Position numbers and translations under genes: made by a program. The notes beneath the pieces are model-generated. The model did no database searches, was not told the DNA's origin, and saw only the letters and a list, made by a program, of their open reading frames with translations. Below are positions 52,159-64,000 of a DNA stretch of 64,000 nucleotides, piece by piece. Positions within the stretch are counted from its first letter, which is position 1. The number at the start of each line of letters is the position of its first letter. This DNA comes from Seriola aureovittata (taxonomy: Eukaryota > Chordata > Actinopteri > Carangiformes > Carangidae), in NCBI RefSeq assembly GCF_021018895.1, contig NC_079384.1, forward strand, positions 8,178,140-8,242,139, in the 5' to 3' direction.

Positions 52159-55100
52159 TTAAACCTGAGTGACCAGTGGCTCTCTCAGATACAAGTTTCC
52201 CTCTCTGAACTCTGTGCTCTGCCCTGTACACAGTCCACCCAGCAGAGTCCCATTCAGAGGGTTACAGATGCCTTCAATGGCATAATAATCCCCCTCTGGA
52301 TCCCTATCCCCTTCATCTATTTCTTCCCCTTCTGGCTCCTCATCTTCCCAGAGTGATGTCTTGACATGGGTGTACTCCGTCTGATCCTCACACTCAGTCT
52401 CCCGGTGGTAGAAGTAGCTAAAATTGGATACTATGACAGGCACTGGAAGTGAGATGGTAAGCACGCCAGCAATGGCGCACATTGAGCCCACCAGCTTACC
52501 CCACACTGTTTCTGGGTACATGTCACCATATCCCACTGTGGTCATGGTGACAACTGCCCACCAGAAAGCGTGTGGTATACTGATAAAGGCCGTGTTGGTG
52601 TGGTCAGCCTCAGCAAAGTAGATGGCGCTGGAGAAGAGGATGACGCCAATAAACAGGAAGAAGATAAGCAGGCCCAGCTCACGCATGCTGGCCCTCAATG
52701 TCTGTCCAAGGATCTGTAAGCCCTTTGAGTGACGAGACAACTTGAAGATCCTGAACACCCTCACTAACCTGATGACTCTGATGATGGCCAAGGATGTTGC
52801 TGGGCTTGCATCATTGTCCTTGGCCAGCTCTGTTCCCAGAGTGACAAAATAGGGCAGGATGGCACTGAAATCGATGATGTTCATGACATCCTTGAAGAAG
52901 TGCGTCTTGCTGGGGGCGCAAGCGAAGCGCATGACGAGCTCGAAGGAGAACCAGCATATGCACATGGTTTCTACCATGAAGAAGGGGTCATGGAAAACAC
53001 TTTGTGGAAGAGGCATGTTCTCGGAGACATTCTTTGCCTGGGCGTGGTACCTGTAAAAATATTCCTTAAGTGGAGGAGACAGGAAAAATATAAAATGTAT
53101 TAAATATCGCAATATCACCATAACAAGAAAATAAACAACTGCAATTATTCAAATTGTTCTTCAAATTATAAATGACAAAATCCCATTCAAAGGACTAGGA
53201 CAATTAGGGAAATATGCTTATTCCCTTATTCAAAGATTTATACTGTACCACTTTCAAGTTTGTATGGTAATTATGAAGCTAAAACCAGCATCCAGTTAGC
53301 TTAGCTTAGCTTAGCAAAAGGAATGGAAGCTTGGCTTGGCTCTTTCCAAAAGTAACAAAATCCCCCTACAAGCACCACTCACTAAGTAATACATTATATC
53401 TTGTTTGTTTAATTTGTACAAAAGCCAAAGGTGTAAAAATTCATGGCCTAGAAATAGCATGGCACATAACCCTTCATGAAATGGTGAATTGATATTATTA
53501 TGAATCTGTTTTTGTATAGGTTAGAAAAAGAAGATGTAATGTGTGAATTACTGAGTTTTAGAGGTGCTGGTAGGCTATGTAGATTTTTTTTACTTTGAAC
53601 AGACCCAAGCTAGTTGTTTCCCCCTCTTACTAGTCTGCTAAACTAAGCTTACAGGCTAGTGGCTATAGCTTCATATTTACTATATAGCCATGAGCAATAT
53701 CATTCTTCTCATCCGTCTCAGCAATAATGTGAATAAAAAGTAGTTTACATAGTACTGCTGAGATACTGTTTCGTGGTGTCCTATTAAACTACATTGAATT
53801 TCAGCATGTTGTCCACCATCTCATTGGTTCACACTTTTGGCAGCATCATAAAAGCGCTTGACATCTGCGGCTTTACATTTCAATCATAGCTGTAGCAATC
53901 TCTTTTTCAGTCCACCTGTCATTCCATCTTCCGTATCAGTTAGCATTACATTCAAGCATTAGAGGGTGGCCATTAAAAACATCTTATACAACATCAAGTT
54001 AGAAGCATGAAAACGGATCGTATGGATATATAAAAGGATCAGCATGCTGTAATGGGCTGCGTGTAATATATAAAGTTTCAGGGGAGTTTAAATGAACCTA
54101 GAGAATTCCTTATGGCTTTCAGTAGCAGGTCAGTGACAGTGTTTATTGCTAAAGGTGGACATCTATGTGTTGATCTGCACCAAGGGCTCTCCTAAGACTA
54201 TATATAACCTTGTGAGATCTCCGAAGAGAAACATGAGCGTCTCGCTGCACCTCTCCTCATCCATCTCCACCTTCGTCGCTATCCCATCTCCCTGGCCACT
54301 ACAGGCGAGTAACATTGCCTATGCAGTTCAGTGGGTCTGCCGCTGACTTGGAGAGGAGTAAGTTACAGTAGTTTCCTGGCAGCTCGCTTGTGCAAAGGCA
54401 GTCTGGCCTAGCGCAGCAGTCCTGAAGGAATGTGTTAACATGACCCAACGTATGCTACTCATCCTGTGAGACCTTTTAGTCTCCGGTTCTAAGCCACCGG
54501 AAAGCTTTGGCTCACCTTTGTCTATGTGTTCGGTCACTTGTGTGACCTTTCATTAACACACCTAACTGTCTCTTCACAATGTCTTCCCTTTCTCTCCTTT
54601 TATTTGTATTCCAGGCCCCACCCATTCCTCCCTGTACCCTTTAGCGCTTCCTGAATCCAAGTGTATCAAATTTAACAGCCGACTAAAATAATCACACCAT
54701 AAGCTTCCCTTAGTCTCTCTCCCTCTTTCTCTCACTCACTCTCTGGTCTGCTTCCAGACATATTGGCCAATAGTTTTGCCCATGTCAGTGTTTTTCCTCT
54801 TAACACACTGTAGTACTCACCAAGTGTGTGTTTACCTAAACACCTGCTTCCAATGATATCATGTTTCCTTTTGACCCAAGCAGTCACACACATCCCATTC
54901 AAGACCTTATTCCCTGGTGGTTTGATTCAGGCATTATTAATAACTTTTAGCAGTCTGTTTTAGCAAGTGGCACTGAATTAAGTGGTGTGATATTGAACAT
55001 AAAGCCATGACATAAAGACATGCAAAAGATTGCGTAATAGGGCTGATATTTCAAGTAGAGAGAGCTGGCAACATATTCTCTCATGTCCAATAAAACCTTT

Positions 55101-56078
55101 AACCAATACTTCCCATACAGGCCATAAATTTTAAATTTGATTTCATTTAAGTCACAGATCTGTTGAGAGCATTCCCAGTTGTTTTTATACTGCCACCCAT
55201 TCTGTTACTCACATAAATACCGTAAAGGTGACTAAAGAATATTTTAATGGAGAATACTTACCATCGTCTTTATTCATTATGCCATTCGCCTGACTTTCCT
55301 GAAATTTGGAAACCCTTAAAAACCCTAAACAACACTCTTCACACTGTTCATCCTCCCACACCTACAGCAACACTTCAATCACATTTCCTACCTCTCGTGA
55401 CTCTTTCTCATTCCTGAAGTCAGGCAGTGTCTCCAGGCAGAAGATGAGGATGGACACCACAATGACCATAACACTGATGATGGCTATGATACGTGCACCC
55501 GATGAGGACTCAGGGTGCTCAAACAGCATCCACAGTCTTTTCTGGATTTCGTTGGACGGCAGCGGCCTCTCCTCCTCTTTTGGAAAACCTTCGTCCTCCT
55601 TGAAACGGTTCATGATTTCCTCTCCGAGCTCGTAGAACATCAGCTCATCCATGAAGATGTCCAGGGGTATGTTTGCTGGCCTGCGAAGCCTCCCGCCTGA
55701 CTGGTAAAAATACAGAATGGCATCAAAGCAGGCCCGATTGCGGTCCAGGAAGAGCTCATTTCGCAGCGGGTCAAAGTACCGTGACCTCCGCCTGGGGTCA
55801 CCAAGCATGGAGTCAGGGAACTGGGCTAAGGTGCGGAGCTGAGTTTCGTAACGCATCCCTGAAACATTGATGGCGAGTCTTTCACTCAAAGCCCATCCAC
55901 TCCTCCATAGAGACCCAGAACGTCGGCTCTCTTTCTTCTTCTCCTTCTCATTTCCTTTGATCTCCTTCTCTCCTTTTTCCTCACTGTTGAGCTGGTTCTT
56001 CAGTTGTTTATCTTTTTCTCCATCATTCTCTTTCCTTATGCTTCCTCTTTCATCATCCTGTGGGTCACTGCTGTCCAT
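52159..56078 (-). CDS. kcna7: Voltage-gated potassium channel Kv1.7 (Shaker family)
   Basis: This is a delayed-rectifier K+ channel subunit of the plasma membrane; four subunits form the pore. There are two coding exons: 56078-55392 (229 codons) and 53064-52159 (301 codons plus stop), joined in phase 0 across a 2.3-kb intron (donor GAG|GTAGGA, acceptor TCCACTTAAG|GAA). The 530 residues comprise a charged N-terminal extension (1-64); a T1 domain (about 65-165, [20 protein letters not shown]); S1 (about 193-215); an S1-S2 loop with the glycosylation sequon NVS; S2 and S3; S4 with [20 protein letters not shown]; the selectivity filter [10 protein letters not shown]6 with PVPVIVSNF; and an acidic tail ending VTQV, a PDZ ligand comparable with human VTEV. 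An intron in the S1-S2 linker is a known peculiarity of KCNA7 among mostly single-exon Kv1 genes. This and linkage make the assignment firm. Confidence 0.95.
53187..53752. mobile_element. Nearly complete palindromic 'TTAGCTTAGC' fish MITE in the kcna7 intron
   Basis: The left end AGGGAAATATGCTTATTCCC and the right end TTCTCATCCGTCTCAGCAAT..GTGAATAAAAAGTAG are diverged inverted partners. Internally it has CAGTTAGCTTAGCTTAGCTT on the left and CTGCTAAACTAAGCTTACAGG on the right. The middle has TACATTATATCTTGTTTGTT. Fragments of the same family are at 23959-24530 and 41848-41990. Confidence 0.7.
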
Positions 56079-59000
56079 CCCTTTAAGTAGCCCAGACCGG
56101 GGAACGAGGCAAACCACTCTCCTGAGAATTTGGAGAACAACTGGACTTAAAAGCAAACCGTATCTGAAACTAGAGTAATAGTTTCATCAGTGGATTTGGT
56201 TTTCAGTTGATAAGTATTACAGATGGAACTAAAAGCAAATGGCTGAAGTGTTGGTTCTTTACAATTTTCCTGACATATTTCATCACAGTTAAACATACTT
56301 ATTCACCACAAAATCTGCTTAAAGACTCTTTGAAATGTTACCTTAATAATTTTTTATCTCATTTAAAATGTGAACTGTGGATTACAGTGGATAGAAATTA
56401 CAAACAACAAGCCATGTTAGTTCCCAGTAAATGAAAGTATTTACTCACTAAATGTAAAATAGCTGCTGACAGTCACTAATGGCAGGATGAAAAATCACAT
56501 TGTGTGCCTCCCGTGGCTCATCAGGTTGTCCGTCTTTCTTTCTGTCATCATGTCCGTCTGTCATATACACAAAGTCCTTGTTTGGCTGTCTACCTTCAAT
56601 CGACACTCACGCAGAGGTCTACTGACAGTCCAGCTAAACTTTCCGGCCAGCTTGTACACAACCTGCACTTCCAGTTGTTTGCTCAGGGAACATCCACGAT
56701 CCTGTCCTGTCCCTTGCTGCCTCACGTTGTCTGTCTTGAAATTTTTTGGGATTGCTGTCCTGTTGAAATTCAATCTCTTTAGACCCCTCCGACCCCTCCC
56801 TGTCCTTTCCCTCCATTTTAGCTATGGGGCGAGACAACCTTCAACCTCCCTATCAAATGTCACGTTTGCCTGGCACTGCGTGGTGTGACCCCCTCTAACA
56901 AGTATGGTACTCTGACTGACAGAGGTCTCTCACTGTACCTAGTTTAATGAGGTACAGTGAGAGATTTTGAGGTTATGAGGCTCATTACCTCAAAATTATT
57001 TTATTTGAAGGTGTATTATTTAAAAACTAAAATCAATGGATTGTATGCTCTAGCAATAGTTGAAGGGAAAAAACATACATAAGCAGCAAATGTTTAATGT
57101 TAAATTACTATGTTAAACTGCTTAGCAGCTAATCAGAATGCTCACAAGTAAGTCAGCACACTTAGCCTATGCAGTTATGAAGCAATCCTGTGTTGCCTCA
57201 TTTGCATTTTTTACTAGATAGTATTGCAAGCTAGTTTTTGTACAGAGATAAATTAGTTTAATAGCATTCATTCTTAAATTTCCGAGCTTTCTTTGGTTGT
57301 TTCATTAAAAATAATCATAGCAAAAAACTTTGTGTCCTTGCCAAGTGTAGGACAGTTGTTGGTGTGACTTCAAGGGAAAGAGCTACATGCTCATTAGCAT
57401 TTACATTAGCATTTAACATAAACATTTAGGCTAATGTGCCGTCCTTCAGTCCATGTACTTATGTCTGTAAATTTGTGTTACTTGTTGAAAGAAAGCATAC
57501 ATTGCTGTGTTGTGCATGTTTTGTTGTCACGTAATTATTGTTTATGTGCTAAAACTTTTGGCAGTTGTAGCTTAATTGTTATAGCCTACCTGTAATGTTA
57601 GCATTGGCATAGAGCAGGCTAAGCAGATGTAACACTAAATGAAATAGGGTCAAACAGTAGGCCTAGTAAAAGTAGAATAGTAGAGGCTGTTGTATAGACG
57701 TATAAAATAAGATTTGTTTTTGCCTTAGACCTTTTTCCCTGCAGATATGTTGACTTGTCTTAATATATGTAATTGATAACATTAAAGGTGGCTGAGTTCC
57801 ATTAAGTGTCCCAGTAAGCCATTCAATCATTCAGCACATGCGGTAAGTGGAATGCAGCCATGATTAATTTTTAAATACACCTGTGCTTTTCCTGCTTTGC
57901 TTGCTTATTTACCACATGCTAGTTTTATTTAGCGTTCTCATATTTCCCCCCTCATTTCAAGGATAATGATGCTTTGAATTAAAAAATAATTGGACCCTTA
58001 TCTGCCTCCTCTTCACCATTGCTTCCAAATCATGATCAGCCCCTGACAGTCTCTCAATCTGTTGCTCACCCCCATGGGATAGCTGTGTGTCACACAACAT
58101 GCTTCAGCAGGGAAAACAGTCACCACCTGAACCTTAGAGGACTGAATATTAGGATGTAGATAGCTGTAAAATCATGGTGTCTGCTACCATACAAAGGGAC
58201 AAACTAAAATACTTACTGCAAATTGACAAAATAGCATAGATATCTCTTATTTTGTGTATATAATTTTTGGCAAACACATTAATCAGAACCCCAAAGGGAT
58301 AATCTGTTGACAAACACAAATGTTTTCTGTTGAAATACTGTAAAAATAAAATGATTCAAGCTGTCAGTGACAGCTAAAATGTAAAATACGTAAAATGTGA
58401 AATTGAATCATAGAGCTGTGTCACACTGCATGACACTTTCTTTCTTATAATAATAATAATTATTATTATTATAATGATAATAATAATAATGATAATAATG
58501 TTTTTTGTAGGCTAGTGCATCCATATTTTCAGTTAATTTTGAGTTTGTGGTTGACACAAATAAGAACAAGCAAACACAAAAAAATTAAAAAAATTAAAGT
58601 CTAAATCAGTAATTGACCAACCAGTAAGATTTCCTGTTATTATAGGTCTTTAACTATCTGAACCCAATGAAGCAGACACTACTCTGTATACCCACCAGAG
58701 GGAGGTAATGTTTTGGTACAAAAAAGAAAAAAAAAACTTAGAGAGAGGCCTCTGCCGACATTTCCTCATACTTGCCTTCAGCCAAAGACAAAATACACTG
58801 CTTACCTCGCTGCTACTTTAACATACAAAATAAAACTATGAATATTAAGAATGAACTGAATGCAGTAAGGAATTCCTCTAGTTTTTTGTGTTTAAAGGAT
58901 GTGACAATCACACGCAAAATGATAATTTTGTCATATTTAGTTGTTCTTAGCTGTGAAAGAGCTTCTAGTTGTAAAATGGCTTTAAATTCTTTAGTTTTCA

Positions 59001-60140
59001 TGCAGCTATGCAGGGCATTCATGAGGGTTTGTGATAACAGATACCACCACAGATGCAACACCACAGAGCCAATGTTTGAAACAGACAGTGGATATCCATG
59101 AGCAGAAAATAGGTGACTCATCAGACCATACTTGTTGCCATGTGGTCCTTATACCAGCATATGGTTTAGTGCCTTCATCGTGGATATGAGTATTTTCAAA
59201 AAAGAATATTTATTATACTATATTTACTATGTGCTAAATTATACTATATTCAGAAGCTTTGCATTTGTCCACTTTTCCAGTAGTTTGTTATACCTCAATG
59301 GTTTATTGGTATTCTAATTAATAACTGTGTAGCTGCTTTTCTAAGTCTGACTTAGTGATTTCAAAATTACAGTGAAAATTTTTGTTTTCAGTTTGTCCAT
59401 GCTGTTTTCTTCTTGTGTCCAAGAACAGAATTATTCTGTATCAGTTCTGTTAAAAAAATATTTCATGTTGGTGTTCGGTTTCTTGCATATTAGAAGTTAC
59501 AGTTACAGTTATTTGATATTATGCAAGGGAAACCGCACTTACATTATCTCATCATTCTCAAATATCATGACACAGTTACAGATGACCTCAAAATTATAGA
59601 TTGCCATTATGTGACAAGTGTTTATTTTAGAAACTCAAAATGGTTTAATGCAGCGGTCTCTGGCTGAAAGAGAAACTTAAAAGTTGGACCTTCTTGGAAA
59701 TGCTGCCATCTAAACACGTTATGTCCTAAAACTTCCAGATACAAATTTAATGTGTCATCCTTCAGTTTCTTGGAAGACTATTTGATTTTCATTTTGTCCT
59801 CTCTTCAAATCAGATTATATCAATCAGTATATTGTGGTATCGTGTTCCTGACAGGCTGATGAATCGCGTTAACTGTGACAGTCAGTGTACAGGATAGTAT
59901 CAGTCAGTTTGCACAGGAGCACACATTTCATCAGCTTTAAATCTGAAACAAACTGACACACCATTGATGTCACCTTTTAATTTATTTTGAGTTCATTTCA
60001 ATGATTTTAAGCAATTTTAATGTTTCTGAAAAAGCATCTCATGACTGTTAATCAGTTATTCATTCAAGCTGCTATGGAGATTGGTTCACATTAGATCGCA
60101 TTGACATTCATACATTTTAAGTCTCAATAGTAGAAATATG
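56079..60140. other. DNA upstream of kcna7, no gene recognised
   Basis: In the first 50 bases, a possible acceptor (TTCTCCAAATTCTCAG, - strand, exon edge at 56121) suggests that kcna7 has a further 5' non-coding exon, which I cannot place. Beyond it the sequence is AT-rich. It holds a TAA/TTA-rich palindromic stretch at 58441-58501 and no convincing exon. Confidence 0.5.
58441..58501. repeat. (TAA)n/(TTA)n palindromic microsatellite
   Basis: A run of ATA/AAT units flips to TTA units and back, so one strand can fold on itself. Confidence 0.8.
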
Positions 60141-60154
60141 TTCAATTATGACAC

Positions 60155-63100
60155 TTTATTGATATGTTTCTATTTTTTTCTTCAAAATATAAAAAGATAG
60201 ATCATGAACATTCCATTGAAATATACTTTATACAGTTCTTGATGAGTTGTTCTTTGTGTTCCAACATTTCAAAAATAAAATCCGGCATAAGTCACAACCA
60301 GATGCTCCAGTGACCACCTCTTCTCCCCATTCACTCTCCTACTAAGACCGCAGTACAATGGACTAGTACCTAAGTCTGTTTTATACAATTTGATGGCATG
60401 TAAAATGAACACACATCTTTTATCTTTGGAATGCTTACGTGAATGCATGATGTTAGTCTGTAATATTAGATGTAAGTATATCGGTATGACTTTTGTGGTG
60501 TATATCACATTATTTCTAATTAAAATAAGATATTAACTCTATTAGAAAAATCTATTCAGCATGATAACATTTCCTCTAAAACAACTCTGGTCTTATCACT
60601 TTGTAAAATAAAATATTTTTTGATTAGTGTGATTGCTAAGTCACTCTATGGAGAGCCATAAAGCCACTATACATGTGGTTGCAATCATCTGGACTGATGA
60701 CAGAACATCTGTGTCTCAGGGAGCATACAGTAAGTGTCGATCAGTGGCATTCGTGGTGCAGATTGCATACTGTGTCCTCAATTAAACAAACAAAAACATA
60801 TTAAACAGAAACAGGCACATAAAGAAAATACATAGGATATAATTTAAGCATGTGTCATCCAAGGACCACATAACACCTTCCAAACACCTGGAGAGGACAT
60901 GTCATAATATTGTCATTACACATAGTAGCTGTTAGGTTAACAGTGGCATCTACTTACCATGTAAAGCATTTTTGTTATTTTGGTTATGTGAGTGTTACAC
61001 AGGAAATCTCTTAACATTTTGTAACAGATTGCAAAGTTTAGAAAGTAAAACAGACTTAGCACTCTCAACATTGTAACTCATTCTGTTCAACATGACTAAA
61101 TCAAATGGCAGTATTATGCAATAGAAAAGGAAAGACATCTTTTTCAGCCTGGCATTGGCAGAGCAGTCACAATGTAGAGAATGAAGAAATGGCTAAATTA
61201 ACAGTGATACAGGAAGAAAAAAAAAAAGACAGTACATGGCTGTAAAAACACAAACAGCTGGGTGAAGCACAAAGTTTTTGCAAGTGTGCACCCCATTGCT
61301 AGAAGTTTACCTCTGAAATATTCATAAACATCTTTGTGACCATCGAAGCCATAGTTGCTTAATGCCTTCCAAAATGGGAACTGAAATCGGGAGTTTTAAA
61401 AAGATAAACAAAATCCCATGGAACGTTTTTGCAAATAGACAAAAGTAAGTTCTAGACCCTGTAAAACCAACACAGACTCAACAGAATTCTCGAATAGTCT
61501 CTGTAGTCTACATCACACCATTGAGTCTCATATACTGGTGAGCCTCCAACTGCAATGTACCAAGAATGGACGGCGGACCATTCAGCTGCCTGAGCTGAGC
61601 CCTGAACCAGCAGGGCCTGAAACTCACTTGGAATTCCAAACCAAGGGTGAGGTGCTTGGAGAGCACTCAACAATGAGATGGGTTTTTTTTGTTGTTTTTT
61701 TTTTAAGCAAGACTTTTTTTTTTCTCTTTTTTTTTTTAAACATCAATCTCCCCTCGGTGGACACTGGTGTCGCTCATCTTTTTCTTTTTTTTTTTTCTTG
61801 CAACACTTAAAAGTACCTCACTGACATCATTTTGGAAGCTCTGGGTCTCTTTGATTGGTGCTCACATGAATGTGTTGTGTGCTATAATGAGCTGCCAACT
61901 AGCCAGCTGGATGACGGTAACTCCATGGGTATTGATGGATGCAAAGACCTGACCATCTAAAAAAAAAAAAAAAAAAAAAAAACGAAGACAGGCTACCTTA
62001 CACACTCATGCTGACACTGTGAGTGTGAGTAGTTTTCAGTTGCCTCTGGGAGGAAGACGTTTCTGCTCTACGACACGGCACAGTGTTCATAGTTATCAGG
62101 ACTGGATTCATGACAAACAATGATAGGAGGCTAAGGGGATATGTTAAGACTCTGTTCCCCCCTCGAGAGATTATCAAGTCATAATGCATGCGTTTTTTTA
62201 CACATCACTGTGAGGTGTTCACATTATCGTTGTCTATATACTAGAATTTATTATGTTAGAAAGGAAATAGCAAAACACCTACATCCACACACACCATCGA
62301 CACACCTGAGTCCTTTAAACCACACACAAACTTTGGAATGGCAGTTGGTTCCATGCAAACCTGAAATCTCTCTCGACTCTTCGCCAATGTGGTATAGTAT
62401 CTCTCATAGTCTGTTATTGGTCTTTATTGGATAACCTGCGCTTGTACTCCCATTTCTCTACTTAGGACAAGTGGAACAGAACTGCCCATCCCAGCAAAAT
62501 CCTGCCATGGGACATCCAAGGCCTTTACGAATCTCTTCTAACACTGAGGAATTGAAGATACTCTTGAGGGTCTCCGTGTGCCCTGCTACAATCACGTGAC
62601 AACTCTTGTATTATTGCCAAAGAAAAAAAAAAAGCAAACTATGAGTACTAATCAAGCAGTCAAAGTTGTGGTATGGTGAGCTGTTGTTTTAGAACTGCTG
62701 CTGTTGCTGCTGCTGCTACGTTAAGTTGTGCAAATGATTCAAGGAAGGAAAGAAAAAAAAGAAAAGAAAGAACTTTGTGAATTGTTGCGTTCTTTTGCAC
62801 AAATGCTATAGTTTGGCAAAGTCTTGAATGATCGCTGTTGATAGAATGGTTAGAAAATATACTGCTCAACAACGCGTTACAAAGTAAAACCATCGAAAAG
62901 ACTGGAATGAGGAATGTAGGGCAGTAGTAGCAGAGAGATTTCATCGAACAAAACATAGTTCAGGGTGTACTTTGCAAACATACATGTTTCAATATTCACA
63001 TTTTTTTTACTTTTCAAAACAAAATATAGCTCTTCTCTTTCATTATAATCTTTTTTAAAACATTAATTGCATATAACATTTTTTTAATTCATTTTATATA

Positions 63101-64000
63101 TACTTTTTTTTGTATCTCTAGCACCCTTGTCTTCAACTAAGGGCTCGCAGAAAAGACAGTCATGCAAAGTAGTCATGCTGGTAAACAAAGTTACAAAAAT
63201 GCATTATCTTTTTTTTTTTTCATTTGTTTATCTCAGCGTCCATCCTTTGTCATCCCCATGTCTTTACAGGCAAGAGTCTGTCATCGCTCACTGTCTTTCC
63301 AAAAACATTTTCCCGCTGCGTGTGGGGAAAACGCGTTCGCCCACCTCTCGTGACAAAACATTCGCTTCCGATCTCTTTTTCCACGACTTTGACTCCATTT
63401 CATGATGCCAAATTTTCTATTCACATTTGCATCTGATATTTTTTTTTTTTCTTTCTTCCATTCTGGACCTTTTCTTCCCAGAAACTTTCTCCGAAGCCAT
63501 GGATAGTTGATTTGTTTATCAAAATATAGATTTGATCTCTTTGTACACTTCCACACTTTGCTCTACTCTTGGTCCATTTCTTCTCATTTTCCCCTTTGCC
63601 TAAGGGCTCCACTGATGGGCCATCCTTATTTTGACATCGACTTGCCATTGCAGCAGTCGTTGGCAGCAAGAGGGACAAGAGAGAGATGGGGCAGTATGCG
63701 TCTGGGAATTCTTGTGCCTAATTGGCAGTGTCGGCCTTTGTGTTACTGGGGAACATTTATCTGATTGGTCCCTTTTAAAAATGATAGCACATAATTTCCA
63801 GCTAATGAACAGTTATGTGTGTGACGTAAAAAGTGCCTTTGTGATAGTGGTGTCCTTTTCGTTGCCATTTAGGCCAGCCAATATCCTCTGATATAGAAGA
63901 CAGACTGACAGTTGTCTCTAGGATTTCTGTCTCCTTGAGTCAGTCTTTTTGCTCCTCGAGACTGAGCACTGTCTCAGTCAGACATGGGAAAAATACTTGT
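60155..64000 (-). other. Possible 3' UTR of a minus-strand gene beyond the window
   Basis: No coding exon is recognisable on either strand. A clean AATAAA followed by GTGTCATAATTG lies on the - strand at 60155-60160. The block 60.2-64 kb has many oligo(A) runs when read on that strand, for example A/T runs at 61.69-61.80 and 63.2 kb. It also has locally less AT-rich, non-repetitive pieces (61.45-61.68 kb and 62.4-62.6 kb). This would suit the long 3' UTR of a neuronal-type gene entering from the right, but it is only a suggestion; plain intergenic DNA is equally possible. Confidence 0.25.
61959..61982. repeat. Poly(A) run of 24
   Basis: Homopolymer with no retroelement body recognisable directly before it on the + strand. 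Confidence 0.85.

Noticed and set aside
52424..53103. Plus-strand open frames across kcna7 exon 2
   Set aside because: Shadows of the conserved channel-coding strand.
61452..61673. 73-codon minus-strand frame as a gene
   Set aside because: No conserved motif, no splice context and no recognisable family; kept only as a remark.

Overview
The window is nuclear DNA from a ray-finned (teleost) fish. Genes are split into many small GT-AG exons. The flanks and introns carry fish-type dispersed repeats: a tRNA-derived SINE with perfect target-site duplications, palindromic 'TTAGCTTAGC' elements and a 'CGATTAATC' element. AT-rich intergenic DNA is full of microsatellites. I cannot name the species; the SINE tail looks percomorph-like.

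Four protein-coding genes could be assembled exon by exon from protein similarity plus splice sites in matching phase. (1) plekha4, + strand, coding 8080-18190 with a probable first exon ending at 5637: a PH-domain phosphoinositide-binding adaptor. (2) ppfia3 (liprin-alpha-3), + strand, 30 coding exons, 25468-42403, with a probable CpG-rich promoter and non-coding exon near 19.8-20.1 kb: a presynaptic active-zone scaffold. (3) fgf21, + strand, 48416-49441, four coding exons: a secreted metabolic hormone. (4) kcna7 (Kv1.7), - strand, two coding exons, 56078-52159: a Shaker-type voltage-gated potassium channel. In human all four genes lie in 19q13.33, so this is a compact conserved-linkage block, and the linkage supports the paralogue assignments. 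The four products share no pathway; they are neighbours by descent.

Layout: 1-5.2 kb intergenic; 5.2-18.7 kb plekha4; 18.7-19.8 kb intergenic; 19.8-43.4 kb ppfia3; 43.4-48.4 kb intergenic, holding a SINE, a one-exon relic resembling a p24/TMED cargo receptor on the - strand, and two degenerate tandem arrays; 48.4-49.8 kb fgf21; 51.3-56.1 kb kcna7, tail to tail with fgf21; 56.1-64 kb with no recognisable coding exon, the last 4 kb perhaps being the 3' UTR of a - strand gene beyond the window.

No prokaryotic feature, CRISPR array, viral genome or novel multi-gene system is visible. The most interesting observations are the p24-like relic, an extra intron in fgf21, a 96-nt in-frame retainable intron and a 27-nt microexon in ppfia3, long lineage-specific N-terminal segments in Kcna7 and liprin-alpha-3, and a nested transposon insertion.
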